A stretch of 20,832 nucleotides of DNA from Opitutaceae bacterium (GTDB lineage: Bacteria > Verrucomicrobiota > Verrucomicrobiia > Opitutales > Opitutaceae), in contig JANXSC010000557.1 in NCBI GenBank assembly GCA_025352845.1, forward strand, positions 1-20,832, in the 5' to 3' direction. Both the position numbers and the translations under genes were made by a program. Shown here piece by piece: positions 5,910 through 12,949 of this stretch. Below the pieces are notes generated by a model, which saw nothing but the letters and a program-made list of their open reading frames with translations, had not been told where the DNA came from and searched no databases. How positions within the stretch are numbered: position 1 is the first letter of the stretch; the number at the start of each line of letters is the position of its first letter.

Positions 5910-8176
5910 TCCCGCCGCTCGACGAACTCCTCCACGCCCGCAGCGGACCGATGACGGCCGACATGGTGCTGCATCCCGCCGACTTCGGTCTCGGCCGCGT
6001 GCCTGCACGACTCAAGCCCGCCGCCACGACCAATTCGGTCTGCGGCTTTTGCAGCACGGGCTGCTCGCTCACCATCCACCTCAACGCCAACGGCGAGGCC
6101 ATCAACCTCAGCGCCAACCGCGACTATCCCGTGAACCTCGGCATGGCGTGTCCCAAGGGCTGGGAAGCGCTCACGCCGCTCGCCGCCCCCGACCGCGCCA
6201 CAACCCCGCTGCTCCGCGTAAAAAAATCCGGCGCTCTCGCGCCCGTCTCGTGGAAGCGCGCGCTCGCGGCCTTCACTGAACATTTCAAACGCACACAACG
6301 TGATCACGGACCGCACTCGATCGCGTTTCTCAGCACCGGCCAGATCGTGATGGAGGAAATGGCGCTGCTCGGCGCGCTCTTCAAATTCGGCATGGGCGCG
6401 CTGCACTGCGACTCCAACACGCGCCAGTGCATGGCCACCTCGCACGTCGCCTACAAACAGTCCTTCGGCTTCGACGCCCCGCCCTACACCTACGCCGATT
6501 TCGAAGAGAGTGACGCCCTCATCTTCATCGGCGCCAACCCCTGCATCGCCCATCCGATCATGTGGCAGCGCGTGATGATGAATAAACGGAAACCCGAGAT
6601 CGTCGTCGTCGATCCTCGCGCCACCGAGACCGCGCAGGCTGCGACGCTTCACGTCGTGCTCCGTCCGAAAAGCGATCTCACGCTGCTCTACGGGCTCGCG
6701 CACCTGCTGATCGCGCGCGGTGCCGTGAAAAAAGATTTCATCGCCGCACACACGACAAACTACGACGCCTTCGCCGCGTTCGTCGCAACCTTCACGCCCC
6801 AGCACACCGCGGCCGAAACGGGCGTGCCCGTCGCCACGCTGCACCGTCTCGTCGAGATCATCGCCACCCGCGAACATGTTTCCTTCTGGTGGACGATGGG
6901 CGTCAACCAAAGCCACGAGGCCACGCGCACCGCCCAAGCGATCATCAACCTCGCGCTGATGACCGGCCACATCGGCCGCCCCGGCACCGGCGCCAACTCG
7001 ATCACCGGCCAGTGCAACGCGATGGGCTCGCGCCTGTTTGGCAACGCCACCTCGCTCCTCGGTGGCTACGATTTCGCGAAGCCCGAGCACCGCGAGCACG
7101 TCGGCAAGATTCTCGGCCTCGCCCCCGCGCAAATTCCCGACCACAACGGCTACGCCTACGACCAGATCCTCGATGCCATTGACCGCGGTGAGATTCGGGC
7201 GCTGTGGGTCATCGCCACCAACCCGGCACACTCGTGGATCAACCAGACGCGCGCGAAGGAGATTCTCGGCAAACTCGATTTCCTCGTCGTGCAGGACATG
7301 TATGCAACGACCGAGACCGCGCGCATGGCCGATCTCGTCCTGCCCGCCGCCGGCTGGGGCGAGAAGGAAGGCATTCTCATCAACAGCGAGCGCCGCCTCG
7401 GTCTCGTGAAGAAAGTCGCCCGCGCGCCCGGCCAGGCGCTGAGCGACTTCGCGATCTTCCAGCTCGTCGCCGAGGCATGGGGTTGCGGCGAGCTGTTCCG
7501 CGCGTGGTCCTCACCCGAGGCGACATTTCAAATTCTCAAGCAACTCTCCGCCGGCCAGCCCTGCGATTTCTCGGGCATCCGCGACTATGCGCACATCGAA
7601 ACCAGCGGAGGGATTCAGTGGCCGTTCAACGCCGCAGAGGCGGCGGTATGTTCGATGGAAGATGAAAGATGTCAGATGGAAAGGCCCGAGCCATCATCCA
7701 TCACCCATCGCAACTCATCCATTCAGCAACGCCGCCTCTTCGCCGACGGAAAATTCTTCCATGCCGACGGCCGCGCGAAATTCCTCTTCGATCCCCCTCG
7801 CCCGATGCCCGAGCCGCCGGACACGGAGTATCCGTTCATCTTGCTCACCGGCCGCGGCTCCTCCTCGCAATGGCACACCGGCTCGCGCACCGACAAGAGC
7901 GCCGTGCTGCGCAAGCTCGCGCCCACCGTTCTCACCGTCGAGATTCACCCCGATGACGCGGAACGGCTCGGACTTTCCGCTGGTGACCGGGCCACAATCC
8001 GTTCCCGTCGCGGCGAAGCCGAAGCGATCGCAGTTGTCACAGCCACCGTGCAACGCGGTCAGATTTTTCTACCGATGCACTTCGAGGCCGTGAACCGGCT
8101 CACGTTTCCCTCCTTCGATCCCCACTCGCGCCAGCCATCCTATAAGGCGTGCGCAGTTGCAGTGGCAAAGCGGTAG
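5906..8176 (+). CDS. nasA: Assimilatory nitrate reductase, molybdopterin catalytic subunit
   Basis: Reduces nitrate to nitrite in the cytoplasm. The 756-residue protein has the N-terminal [4Fe-4S] ligands C46-x2-C49-x3-C53...C82 (CGFCSTGC, ACPKG), the DSNTRQCMATS segment with C175 as probable Mo ligand, IFIGANPCIAHPI, VVDPRATETAQAA, GWGEKEGILINSERR and a C-terminal MopB-binding domain (about 640-756; TGRGSSSQWHTGSRT). No Tat signal is present, as in NarB/NasA and unlike NapA or DMSO reductases. There is no C-terminal BFD-like [2Fe-2S] domain, so it resembles cyanobacterial NarB in layout. The start is ATG 5906, overlapping the previous stop. A ~30-residue insert (about 577-611) separates GGIQWP from the conserved RRLFADGKF. 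The stop codon TAG lies within the GTAG head of a REPIN-like repeat. A dissimilatory or formate-oxidising role is much less likely given nirA in the operon. Confidence 0.9.
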   Translation: MIPPLDELLHARSGPMTADMVLHPADFGLGRVPARLKPAATTNSVCGFCSTGCSLTIHLNANGEAINLSANRDYPVNLGMACPKGWEALTPLAAPDRATTPLLRVKKSGALAPVSWKRALAAFTEHFKRTQRDHGPHSIAFLSTGQIVMEEMALLGALFKFGMGALHCDSNTRQCMATSHVAYKQSFGFDAPPYTYADFEESDALIFIGANPCIAHPIMWQRVMMNKRKPEIVVVDPRATETAQAATLHVVLRPKSDLTLLYGLAHLLIARGAVKKDFIAAHTTNYDAFAAFVATFTPQHTAAETGVPVATLHRLVEIIATREHVSFWWTMGVNQSHEATRTAQAIINLALMTGHIGRPGTGANSITGQCNAMGSRLFGNATSLLGGYDFAKPEHREHVGKILGLAPAQIPDHNGYAYDQILDAIDRGEIRALWVIATNPAHSWINQTRAKEILGKLDFLVVQDMYATTETARMADLVLPAAGWGEKEGILINSERRLGLVKKVARAPGQALSDFAIFQLVAEAWGCGELFRAWSSPEATFQILKQLSAGQPCDFSGIRDYAHIETSGGIQWPFNAAEAAVCSMEDERCQMERPEPSSITHRNSSIQQRRLFADGKFFHADGRAKFLFDPPRPMPEPPDTEYPFILLTGRGSSSQWHTGSRTDKSAVLRKLAPTVLTVEIHPDDAERLGLSAGDRATIRSRRGEAEAIAVVTATVQRGQIFLPMHFEAVNRLTFPSFDPHSRQPSYKACAVAVAKR
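7636..7739 (+). repeat. In-frame inverted-repeat insert in the nitrate reductase gene
   Basis: The 9-base arms AGAGGCGGC (7636-7644) and GCCGCCTCT (7731-7739) bound a block whose left side is GATG-rich (7654-7680) and whose right side is CATC-rich (7691-7724), so it can partly fold on itself. It encodes residues ~577-611, including SMEDERCQMERPEPSSITHR, which interrupts a normally short loop of the family. The boundaries could be coincidental. Confidence 0.5.
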
Positions 8177-8248
8177 GGCGTGGTCCCTGACCCACCTTTT
8201 CGCCTGCTCGGTATAGCCACGAAGGGCGGGTCAGAGACGCCGCCCTAC
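8173..8248. repeat. REPIN-like element between converging genes
   Basis: Begins GTAGGGCG and ends CGCCCTAC, with two imperfect inner hairpins (GTGG...CCAC type on the left, GGGCGGGTC-AGA-GACGCCGCC on the right). It contains the TAG stop of the nitrate reductase gene and fills almost all of the gap before the converging Rrf2 gene. It may act as a bidirectional terminator. It is more degenerate than the copies at 17992 and 19625. Confidence 0.7.
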
Positions 8249-8260
8249 TTTCAAGACACG

Positions 8261-8674
8261 TCAGATATAATACATCTCCGTCGGATTTTTGGAGGAGAGT
8301 TGGTCAAGCGTATAGCTCTTGGTCTTCTCGTCGAGGCACTCGCTGATTTCGTCCCACACGCGCTTGAGGCGGCGGCCGCTGCGGCCATGGAAATTTCCGC
8401 TCAGGTGCAGGCACTTGCCCTCGACGGCCAGCAGGATGTCGTGCAGCGAGATTTCCTCGGGCGGGCGCGCGAGGGTGTAGCCGCCGTGGTTGCCGCGACG
8501 GCTCACAATCAAACCGTGGTCGCGTAGCTTAAGGAGAATCTGCGCGAGGAAATTTGCCGGCACGGCCTCCGCCTTGGCGAGCTGATCGATCTGCGCGAGC
8601 GCGCCCGAGCCGTGGAGGCGGGCCAGTTCGGCCATGACGCGACAGGCGTAGTCAACCTTGACGGAGATTTTCAC
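8261..8674 (-). CDS. Rrf2-family transcriptional regulator
   Basis: 137 residues, winged helix DNA-binding protein. MKISVKVDYACRVMAELARL at the N-terminus, the recognition helix around VPANFLAQILLKLRDHGLI, and the wing SRRGNHGGYTLARPPEEIS are classic Rrf2 features. The three cysteines (C11, C88, C113) do not form the spaced triad that binds [2Fe-2S] in IscR or NsrR, so it may be cluster-free like CymR, the cysteine-metabolism repressor of Bacillus. The start is GTG 8674; the reading frame is open further upstream but that part matches no Rrf2 protein and overlaps the DUF2061 gene. GTGA overlaps the stop of DUF2061, making it the last gene of the cysH-cysD-cysN operon. Regulation of the sulfate divergon is inferred from this linkage. 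Confidence 0.88.
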   Translation of the reverse strand: MKISVKVDYACRVMAELARLHGSGALAQIDQLAKAEAVPANFLAQILLKLRDHGLIVSRRGNHGGYTLARPPEEISLHDILLAVEGKCLHLSGNFHGRSGRRLKRVWDEISECLDEKTKSYTLDQLSSKNPTEMYYI

Positions 8675-9003
8675 GGCACGTTTTCTGCGGCGCTTTCTTC
8701 CAGGCTCATGGGCCGCGGCCGGCCGAACCCGACGCGCGCCCACGCCCGCTCGTGGAGGTAGTATAGGATGATCTTCGTCACGACCTCCACCGCCGCGATG
8801 CCGCCCGAAATCCGGGCGGCGTGACCGATGCCTCCGCCGACTGCGCCCGTGATGTTCAGCACCGCGAAGCTCACGATAAACGTGTCCAGCGTGCCGACAC
8901 ATCGCCAGCTCACGGCTTTGAGCAGGCTGCGAAAATGCGATTCGGAACGCGCGCCCACTTTGGGTTCGGCCGGGACAGGGGTATCGGGGTCAGTCGTGGT
9001 CAT
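8671..9003 (-). CDS. DUF2061 small membrane protein
   Basis: 110 residues. The core matches DUF2061: KAVSWRCVGTLDTFIVSFAV (29-48), then a second hydrophobic helix ISGGIAAVEVVTKIILYYLHERAW with the family's typical TKIILYYLHER ending. Two membrane helices are predicted, with a polar N-terminal tail rich in Pro and acidic residues. The function of the family is unknown. The ATG overlaps the cysN stop (ATGA) and its own stop overlaps the start of the Rrf2 gene, so it should be made together with ATP sulfurylase. This suggests a role linked to sulfate uptake or assimilation, but nothing in the sequence proves it. Confidence 0.85.
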   Translation of the reverse strand: MTTTDPDTPVPAEPKVGARSESHFRSLLKAVSWRCVGTLDTFIVSFAVLNITGAVGGGIGHAARISGGIAAVEVVTKIILYYLHERAWARVGFGRPRPMSLEESAAENVP

Positions 9004-10325
9004 ATTACATAATCGCCGTTCTCGGGCTTCACGATTTCACGGGGCGAACTCAGCATGCCCGCCGCGACGGTCGCATTGGTGCCCTGCTCGATCAGGATAA
9101 ACGAACCCGTCAGGCGGTTTGTCGCGTAGCCGTCGAACACGAGCGGTTTCGCGGCGCGCAGGCGGATTTCGCCGATGTCGTTCATCGCGAGTTCGGTGGC
9201 GCCTGCCTCGGATTCGAGCGTCGCGAGGTTGAGCTTGTTGATGATCTCCGTGACCGCCACCTGCACGGTGTGCGTCGTGTGCTTGAGATAATATTTTTTT
9301 CCCGCCTGCAACGCGCGCGGGTGCATCCAGCACACCTCCGCCTGCAAGTCGCTGTGCGAACCCGGCAGGTGATCGAGGCCGACGAGCATACTGCCGCGGC
9401 TGATGTCGATGTCGTGTTCGAGCACGAGTGTCACCGACTGCGGACAAAACGCCTCCGGCACCGCGCCGTCGTAGGTCCAAATTTGTTTCACCGTCGTCAC
9501 GATCCCGGCGGGAAACGCGATCACCTTCTGGCCGGTCTTCACGATGCCACCCGCGATCTGGCCGCTGAAGCCGCGGAAATCGTGGAGCGATTGATCGGTG
9601 GGATTGTTCGGGCGGTTGACCCATTGCACGGGAAGACGGAAGCCATTGAGATTCCAATCGCTCGCGATGTGCACGGTCTCGAGGTGCCCAAGCAGCGTGG
9701 GCCCGACATACCAGGGCGTGTGCGGCGAGGGATCGACGACGTTGTCGCCATTGAGCGCGCTCATCGGGATGAACTTCACGTCCTTGATGTCGAGCCGCGG
9801 GAGAAACTCCTCAAACTGCGCGCGAATCTCGAGGAAGCGCTCCTGGCTCCAGCCCACGAGATCCATCTTGTTCACCGCGACCACGAGGTGGGGAATGCGC
9901 AGGAGCGCGGCGATGGCGGTGTGGCGGCGGCTCTGTTCGATCACGCCGAGACGCGCGTCGACGAGGATGATGGAGAGGTTGGCGTTCGAGGCGCCCGTCA
10001 CCATGTTACGCGTGTATTGGACGTGGCCGGGAGTATCGGCGATGATGAACTTGCGGCGCGGCGTCGCGAAATAGCGATACGCGACGTCGATCGTGATGCC
10101 CTGTTCGCGTTCGGCGCGGAGGCCGTCGGTGAGGTTGGCGAGATTGATTTGGCCGCCGCCGGTGATGTCGGCCGAGCGCTCCAGCGCCTCGATCTGATCC
10201 TCCATGAGCGATTTCGAATCGTAGAGAAGGCGGCCGATGAGCGTGGATTTTCCGTCGTCAACGGACCCGCAGGTATTAAAGCGGAGAATGTCGACGGGGA
10301 CGTGAACGGGAGTGGTCGAAGGCAT
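9000..10325 (-). CDS. cysN: Sulfate adenylyltransferase subunit 1 (GTPase subunit of ATP sulfurylase)
   Basis: With CysD, activates sulfate to APS, using GTP hydrolysis to drive the reaction. 441 residues with a translation-factor-like GTPase domain: GSVDDGKST (20-28), EREQGITIDVAYRYF, DTPGHVQYTRNMVTGAS (97 onward), NKMD (152-155) and SAL, followed by beta-barrel domains. There is no C-terminal APS kinase domain, so this is a plain CysN and not a NodQ-type CysNC fusion. The ATG at 10325 is chosen, 29 bp after cysD; a TTG at 10358 in the same frame would add eleven residues (repeating TDAT/TDAS) and overlap the cysD stop. The stop overlaps the next start. Confidence 0.95.
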   Translation of the reverse strand: MPSTTPVHVPVDILRFNTCGSVDDGKSTLIGRLLYDSKSLMEDQIEALERSADITGGGQINLANLTDGLRAEREQGITIDVAYRYFATPRRKFIIADTPGHVQYTRNMVTGASNANLSIILVDARLGVIEQSRRHTAIAALLRIPHLVVAVNKMDLVGWSQERFLEIRAQFEEFLPRLDIKDVKFIPMSALNGDNVVDPSPHTPWYVGPTLLGHLETVHIASDWNLNGFRLPVQWVNRPNNPTDQSLHDFRGFSGQIAGGIVKTGQKVIAFPAGIVTTVKQIWTYDGAVPEAFCPQSVTLVLEHDIDISRGSMLVGLDHLPGSHSDLQAEVCWMHPRALQAGKKYYLKHTTHTVQVAVTEIINKLNLATLESEAGATELAMNDIGEIRLRAAKPLVFDGYATNRLTGSFILIEQGTNATVAAGMLSSPREIVKPENGDYVI

Positions 10326-10354
10326 GGATGCGTCAGTAGCGTCAGTAAAGGGTT

Positions 10355-11257
10355 TCAAAAATAGCCGGCTTTCTTGCGGTCTTCCATCGCAGCCTCGGAG
10401 GCCTTGTCGTCGGCGCGGGAGCCGCGCTCGGTCACGCGAGCGGCGGCGATTTCCGCAATGATGTCATCAACCGTCGTCGCCGGAGATTCGACGCAACCGG
10501 TGCTGATGATGTCGCCGATGGTGCGGACGCGCACGATGAGTTCGCGCACCTCCTCATTCGGCTTCGGCGGCACGAGCGCGTTGACCGGCAGCCACTGGCC
10601 GCCGCGGCGCACGCACTGACGTTTGTGACTGAAGTAAATCGACGGCACTTCGAGCTTCTCCCGCTTGATGTATTCCCACACATCCATCTCGGTCCAATTG
10701 CTGATCGGGAAAACGCGCATGTTTTCACCAGGATTCAGCCGGCCGTTGTAGAGATTCCAGATTTCCGGGCGCTGGTTCTTCGGATCCCACTGGCCGAAGC
10801 TGTCGCGAAAGCTGAAGAAGCGCTCCTTCGCGCGGGCTTTCTCCTCGTCGCGCCGGGCACCACCGATGCAGCAGTCGAAACGAAACTCATCCACCGCCGC
10901 GAGCAGCGTTGGGATTTGCAGACGGTTGCGGCTGATCTCGCCGGGCGCGGGAACGGCGATGCCCTTGGCGATCGCGTCCTCTACTTTGCGCACGATCAAT
11001 TTGCCACCGAGTTCCTTGGCGCGACGGTCACGAAACTCGTTCAGCTCCGGGAAATGGTGACCGGTGTCGACGTTGAGCAACGGCGTCGGCAGATCGGAGG
11101 GGCGAAACGCTTTTTCCGCAAGGCGCAGCAAGCAGATGGAGTCTTTGCCACCGGAGAAGAGGAGCGCCGGGCGCTCAAACTCGCCCGCGACTTCGCGCAT
11201 GATGTGGATGGCCTCGGTTTCGAGATGCTGCAGGTGGTCGAGATGGTAGCTGTTCAT
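10355..11257 (-). CDS. cysD: Sulfate adenylyltransferase subunit 2 (ATP sulfurylase, PP-loop subunit)
   Basis: Catalytic adenylyl-transferring subunit that forms APS from ATP and sulfate with CysN. 300 residues, close to E. coli CysD (302). The PP-loop ATP-binding motif is SGGKDS (35-40) within RPALLFSGGKDSICLLRLA; LNVDTGHHFPELNEFRD, FRFDCCIGGARRDEEKARAK, RVFPISNWTEMDVWEYIKRE and the C-terminus DRKKAGYF are family hallmarks. The ATG at 11257 gives the usual N-terminus (LDHLQHLETEAIHIMRE). It lies 59 bp after cysH and 29 bp before cysN. A small GC hairpin at 11273-11288 lies in the gap to cysH. Confidence 0.96.
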   Translation of the reverse strand: MNSYHLDHLQHLETEAIHIMREVAGEFERPALLFSGGKDSICLLRLAEKAFRPSDLPTPLLNVDTGHHFPELNEFRDRRAKELGGKLIVRKVEDAIAKGIAVPAPGEISRNRLQIPTLLAAVDEFRFDCCIGGARRDEEKARAKERFFSFRDSFGQWDPKNQRPEIWNLYNGRLNPGENMRVFPISNWTEMDVWEYIKREKLEVPSIYFSHKRQCVRRGGQWLPVNALVPPKPNEEVRELIVRVRTIGDIISTGCVESPATTVDDIIAEIAAARVTERGSRADDKASEAAMEDRKKAGYF

Positions 11258-11272
11258 GGACGGTTTTACGGC

Positions 11273-11288
11273 GCGCCCCGCAGGGCGC
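11273..11288 (-). other. Small hairpin between cysH and cysD
   Basis: Arms GCGCCC (11273-11278) and GGGCGC (11283-11288) around a four-base loop, within the 59-bp gap. It could shape mRNA stability between cysH and cysD or be chance in GC-rich DNA; no T tract follows it on the minus strand. Confidence 0.2.
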
Positions 11289-11316
11289 AGGAAAATCAGG
11301 TGAGTGATTGAGCGAA

Positions 11317-11982
11317 TCAGCCGTTAACGGCTTTCTTGCCCCAAGCGGCATGCAGCCCGCACTCGCGCTTCTCGTCGGCCTTCGCCGGATCGAAGTAATC
11401 CCACTCGTTGGGCAGTTTGTGCTGCTCCAAGTAGACATCGAGTTCGGCGTCGGTGAAATAGAAGAGCGGACTCACCTTGAGCGCGCCGAAGTTCGCGTCG
11501 TGCGACACGATGTCGAGACCGGCGCGATTAGGGTTCTGCACTTTGCGGAGCGCCGTGATCCAAACCGTGGGCGCGAGTTCCTTCATGCCGCGCTGAAACG
11601 GCTCAAGCTTCATCACGGCGCTAAATTTCTTCAGACCTTCTTCATCTTCGGTCGTCGGAATAGGACCGTAAATCGCGTCGCGGTGCGCCGCCGTCATGCG
11701 CGGAAGAAAGGGTTTCAGGTTGAGCTTCAGCCGAGCGCGCAGCTCTTCGGCGTGTTTGTAGGTCGCAGGACGGTTATAGCCGTGGTCGACCCAAAGCACC
11801 GGGATGTCGGCCTGCGCCTGCACCGCGAGATGAAGGATCGCCGCCTCGTAGGGCCGGAAATTCGTCGAGACAATCGCCTTACCACCCGCTTGGGCGATGG
11901 CCCAGCGCACGATGTCCACCGGCGACTGGTTGCGCAGTTGGGTATTCCACTGATTGAGGGTGTCGTTTGAAATTGCGGACAT
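11317..11982 (-). CDS. cysH: Phosphoadenylyl-sulfate (PAPS) reductase, thioredoxin-dependent
   Basis: Reduces PAPS to sulfite. 221 residues; STNFRPYEAAILHLAVQA holds the PP-loop-like site, VDHGYNRPATYKHAEEL follows, and the C-terminal RECGLH contains C208, the only cysteine of the protein and the catalytic one. The two cysteine pairs (CC and CxxC) that hold a [4Fe-4S] cluster in bacterial APS reductases are absent; the corresponding places read ALRKVQNPNRAG and ECGLH. By family knowledge this points to PAPS as substrate. First gene of the leftward operon; the ATG at 11982 lies about 48 bases behind a candidate transcription start. No APS kinase gene is in the window, so CysC must be encoded elsewhere if this reading is right. 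Confidence 0.92.
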   Translation of the reverse strand: MSAISNDTLNQWNTQLRNQSPVDIVRWAIAQAGGKAIVSTNFRPYEAAILHLAVQAQADIPVLWVDHGYNRPATYKHAEELRARLKLNLKPFLPRMTAAHRDAIYGPIPTTEDEEGLKKFSAVMKLEPFQRGMKELAPTVWITALRKVQNPNRAGLDIVSHDANFGALKVSPLFYFTDAELDVYLEQHKLPNEWDYFDPAKADEKRECGLHAAWGKKAVNG

Positions 11983-12028
11983 GACAGCGAGATTGCTTGC
12001 CCTGCGGCCACAGCACGTAAAGCCTAAA

Positions 12029-12044
12029 AGTAGTCATATCTACT
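12029..12044. promoter_or_regulatory. Inverted repeat in the cysH/cobA gap, candidate operator
   Basis: AGTAG (12029-12033) and CTACT (12040-12044) flank six bases, TCATAT, in an AT-richer island (about 12018-12075) of the divergent gap. It overlaps the candidate -10 box of the cysH promoter, the usual place for a repressor. The Rrf2 protein encoded in the operon is the obvious candidate ligand. Only one five-base dyad is seen, so this remains weak. Confidence 0.35.
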
Positions 12045-12065
12045 AAAGAAGTCATGTTTGTTCAA
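12037..12065 (-). promoter_or_regulatory. Candidate sigma-70 promoter of the cysH operon
   Basis: Read on the minus strand: TTGAAC (12065-12060), 17 bases, then TAGATA (12042-12037). The -35 box matches TTGA of the consensus; the -10 box is only a partial match. Spacing is ideal and it sits in the most AT-rich stretch of the divergent gap. Confidence 0.35.
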
Positions 12066-12102
12066 ATTTACCTCTACAGCGCAGCACCAAAGCCACTGGC
12101 TT

Positions 12103-12119
12103 GATGAGTGCTACTCATC
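12103..12119 (+). other. Inverted repeat just before cobA
   Basis: GATGAGT (12103-12109) and ACTCATC (12113-12119) around GCT; it ends five bases before the chosen cobA ATG. As RNA it would form a 7-bp hairpin over the ribosome-binding region and cover the alternative start ATG at 12104; as DNA it could be an operator. Confidence 0.35.
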
Positions 12120-12124
12120 GCAAC

Positions 12125-12949
12125 ATGACCGACTCCGCCACTCACTTTCGCGCCACCGGCACCGTCTATCTCGTCGGGGCCGGCCCCGGAGATCCCGAGT
12201 TGCTTACGCGCAAAGCCCTGCGCCTGCTCGGGGAAGCCGAGACCATCGTGCATGACTATCTCGTCGCGCCCGAGATCATGGCGCTCGCCAATCCTGCGGC
12301 CGAGAAAATCTTCGTGGGCAAAAAAGGCGGCGGTTTTTGCTGCCCGCAAAGCGACATCGAAGGCCTCCTCGTCCGCCTCGCGCGCGAGGGGAAGAGCGTC
12401 GTGCGGCTCAAGGGCGGCGACCCCTTCGTGTTTGGTCGTGGCGGAGAGGAAGCCGAGGCACTCGTCGAGGCCGGCGTCGCGTTCGAAATCGTGCCCGGCG
12501 TCACCTCCGCCCTCGCGGCTGCCGCTTACGCCGGCGTTCCGCTCACGCATCGCGCGCATGCTTCCGCCGTCGTTTTCCTGACCGGTCACGAAGATCCAAA
12601 CAAGCCCGACTCCGAGATCCATTGGGAGGACTACGGCAAACTCGGCGCGACGCTTTGCCTCTACATGGGCATGAAAAATTTGGAGACCATCGCGCGTCGC
12701 CTCCAGGCCGGCGGCCTCACGCCCACCACGCCTGCCCTCGTAGTCCAATCCGCTACGACCGGCAAGCACCGCCAACTTCTCACCACAGTCGAGAAGGTCG
12801 CCCTCGAATCCGAACACGCCGGCTTTGGCGCTCCTGCCATCGTCGTCATCGGCGAAGTCGCCGCTCTCTCCGAAAAACTCGCGTGGTTCAAAACCGCGCG
12901 CGCTCTCACCGTAGCCGCGAGCGCCAGCGAGTGGCCGCCGTCGCCATGA
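12125..12949 (+). CDS. cobA: Uroporphyrinogen-III C-methyltransferase (SUMT)
   Basis: Adds two SAM-derived methyl groups to uroporphyrinogen III to give precorrin-2, first step to siroheme. 274 residues; VYLVGAGPGDPELLTRKALR, VVRLKGGDPFVFGRGGEEAE and IVPGVTSALAAAAYAGVPLTHR are the diagnostic SUMT motifs, followed by LTGHEDP and YMGMKNL. It is the single-domain form, without the oxidase/chelatase part of CysG. The start ATG 12125 is chosen; ATG 12104 in the same frame lies inside an inverted repeat and adds only seven residues. First gene of the rightward arm of the divergon; its stop overlaps the next start (ATGA). The product would supply siroheme for both CysI and NirA, though other tetrapyrroles could also use it. 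Confidence 0.94.
   Translation: MTDSATHFRATGTVYLVGAGPGDPELLTRKALRLLGEAETIVHDYLVAPEIMALANPAAEKIFVGKKGGGFCCPQSDIEGLLVRLAREGKSVVRLKGGDPFVFGRGGEEAEALVEAGVAFEIVPGVTSALAAAAYAGVPLTHRAHASAVVFLTGHEDPNKPDSEIHWEDYGKLGATLCLYMGMKNLETIARRLQAGGLTPTTPALVVQSATTGKHRQLLTTVEKVALESEHAGFGAPAIVVIGEVAALSEKLAWFKTARALTVAASASEWPPSP

Noticed and set aside
8675..8902. Upstream extension of the Rrf2 frame
   Set aside because: It is antisense-free but overlaps the DUF2061 gene in another frame and is a low-quality Arg/Gly-rich shadow; Rrf2 proteins begin at the MKIS-like start.
9270..10364. 364-codon + strand frame opposite cysN
   Set aside because: Shadow of cysN with no recognisable motif and His/Arg/Asp-rich composition.
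11983..12124. SAM or cobalamin riboswitch ahead of cysH or cobA
   Set aside because: The 142-base gap lacks the conserved cores and multi-stem layout of these riboswitches; only a small dyad and a short hairpin are visible.
12911..12944. GTAGCCGCGAGCGCCAGCGA at the end of cobA as a further REP unit
   Set aside because: It has a GTAG head but the following bases are not self-complementary; only short direct repeats (GCGAGCG/AGCGAG) are present.
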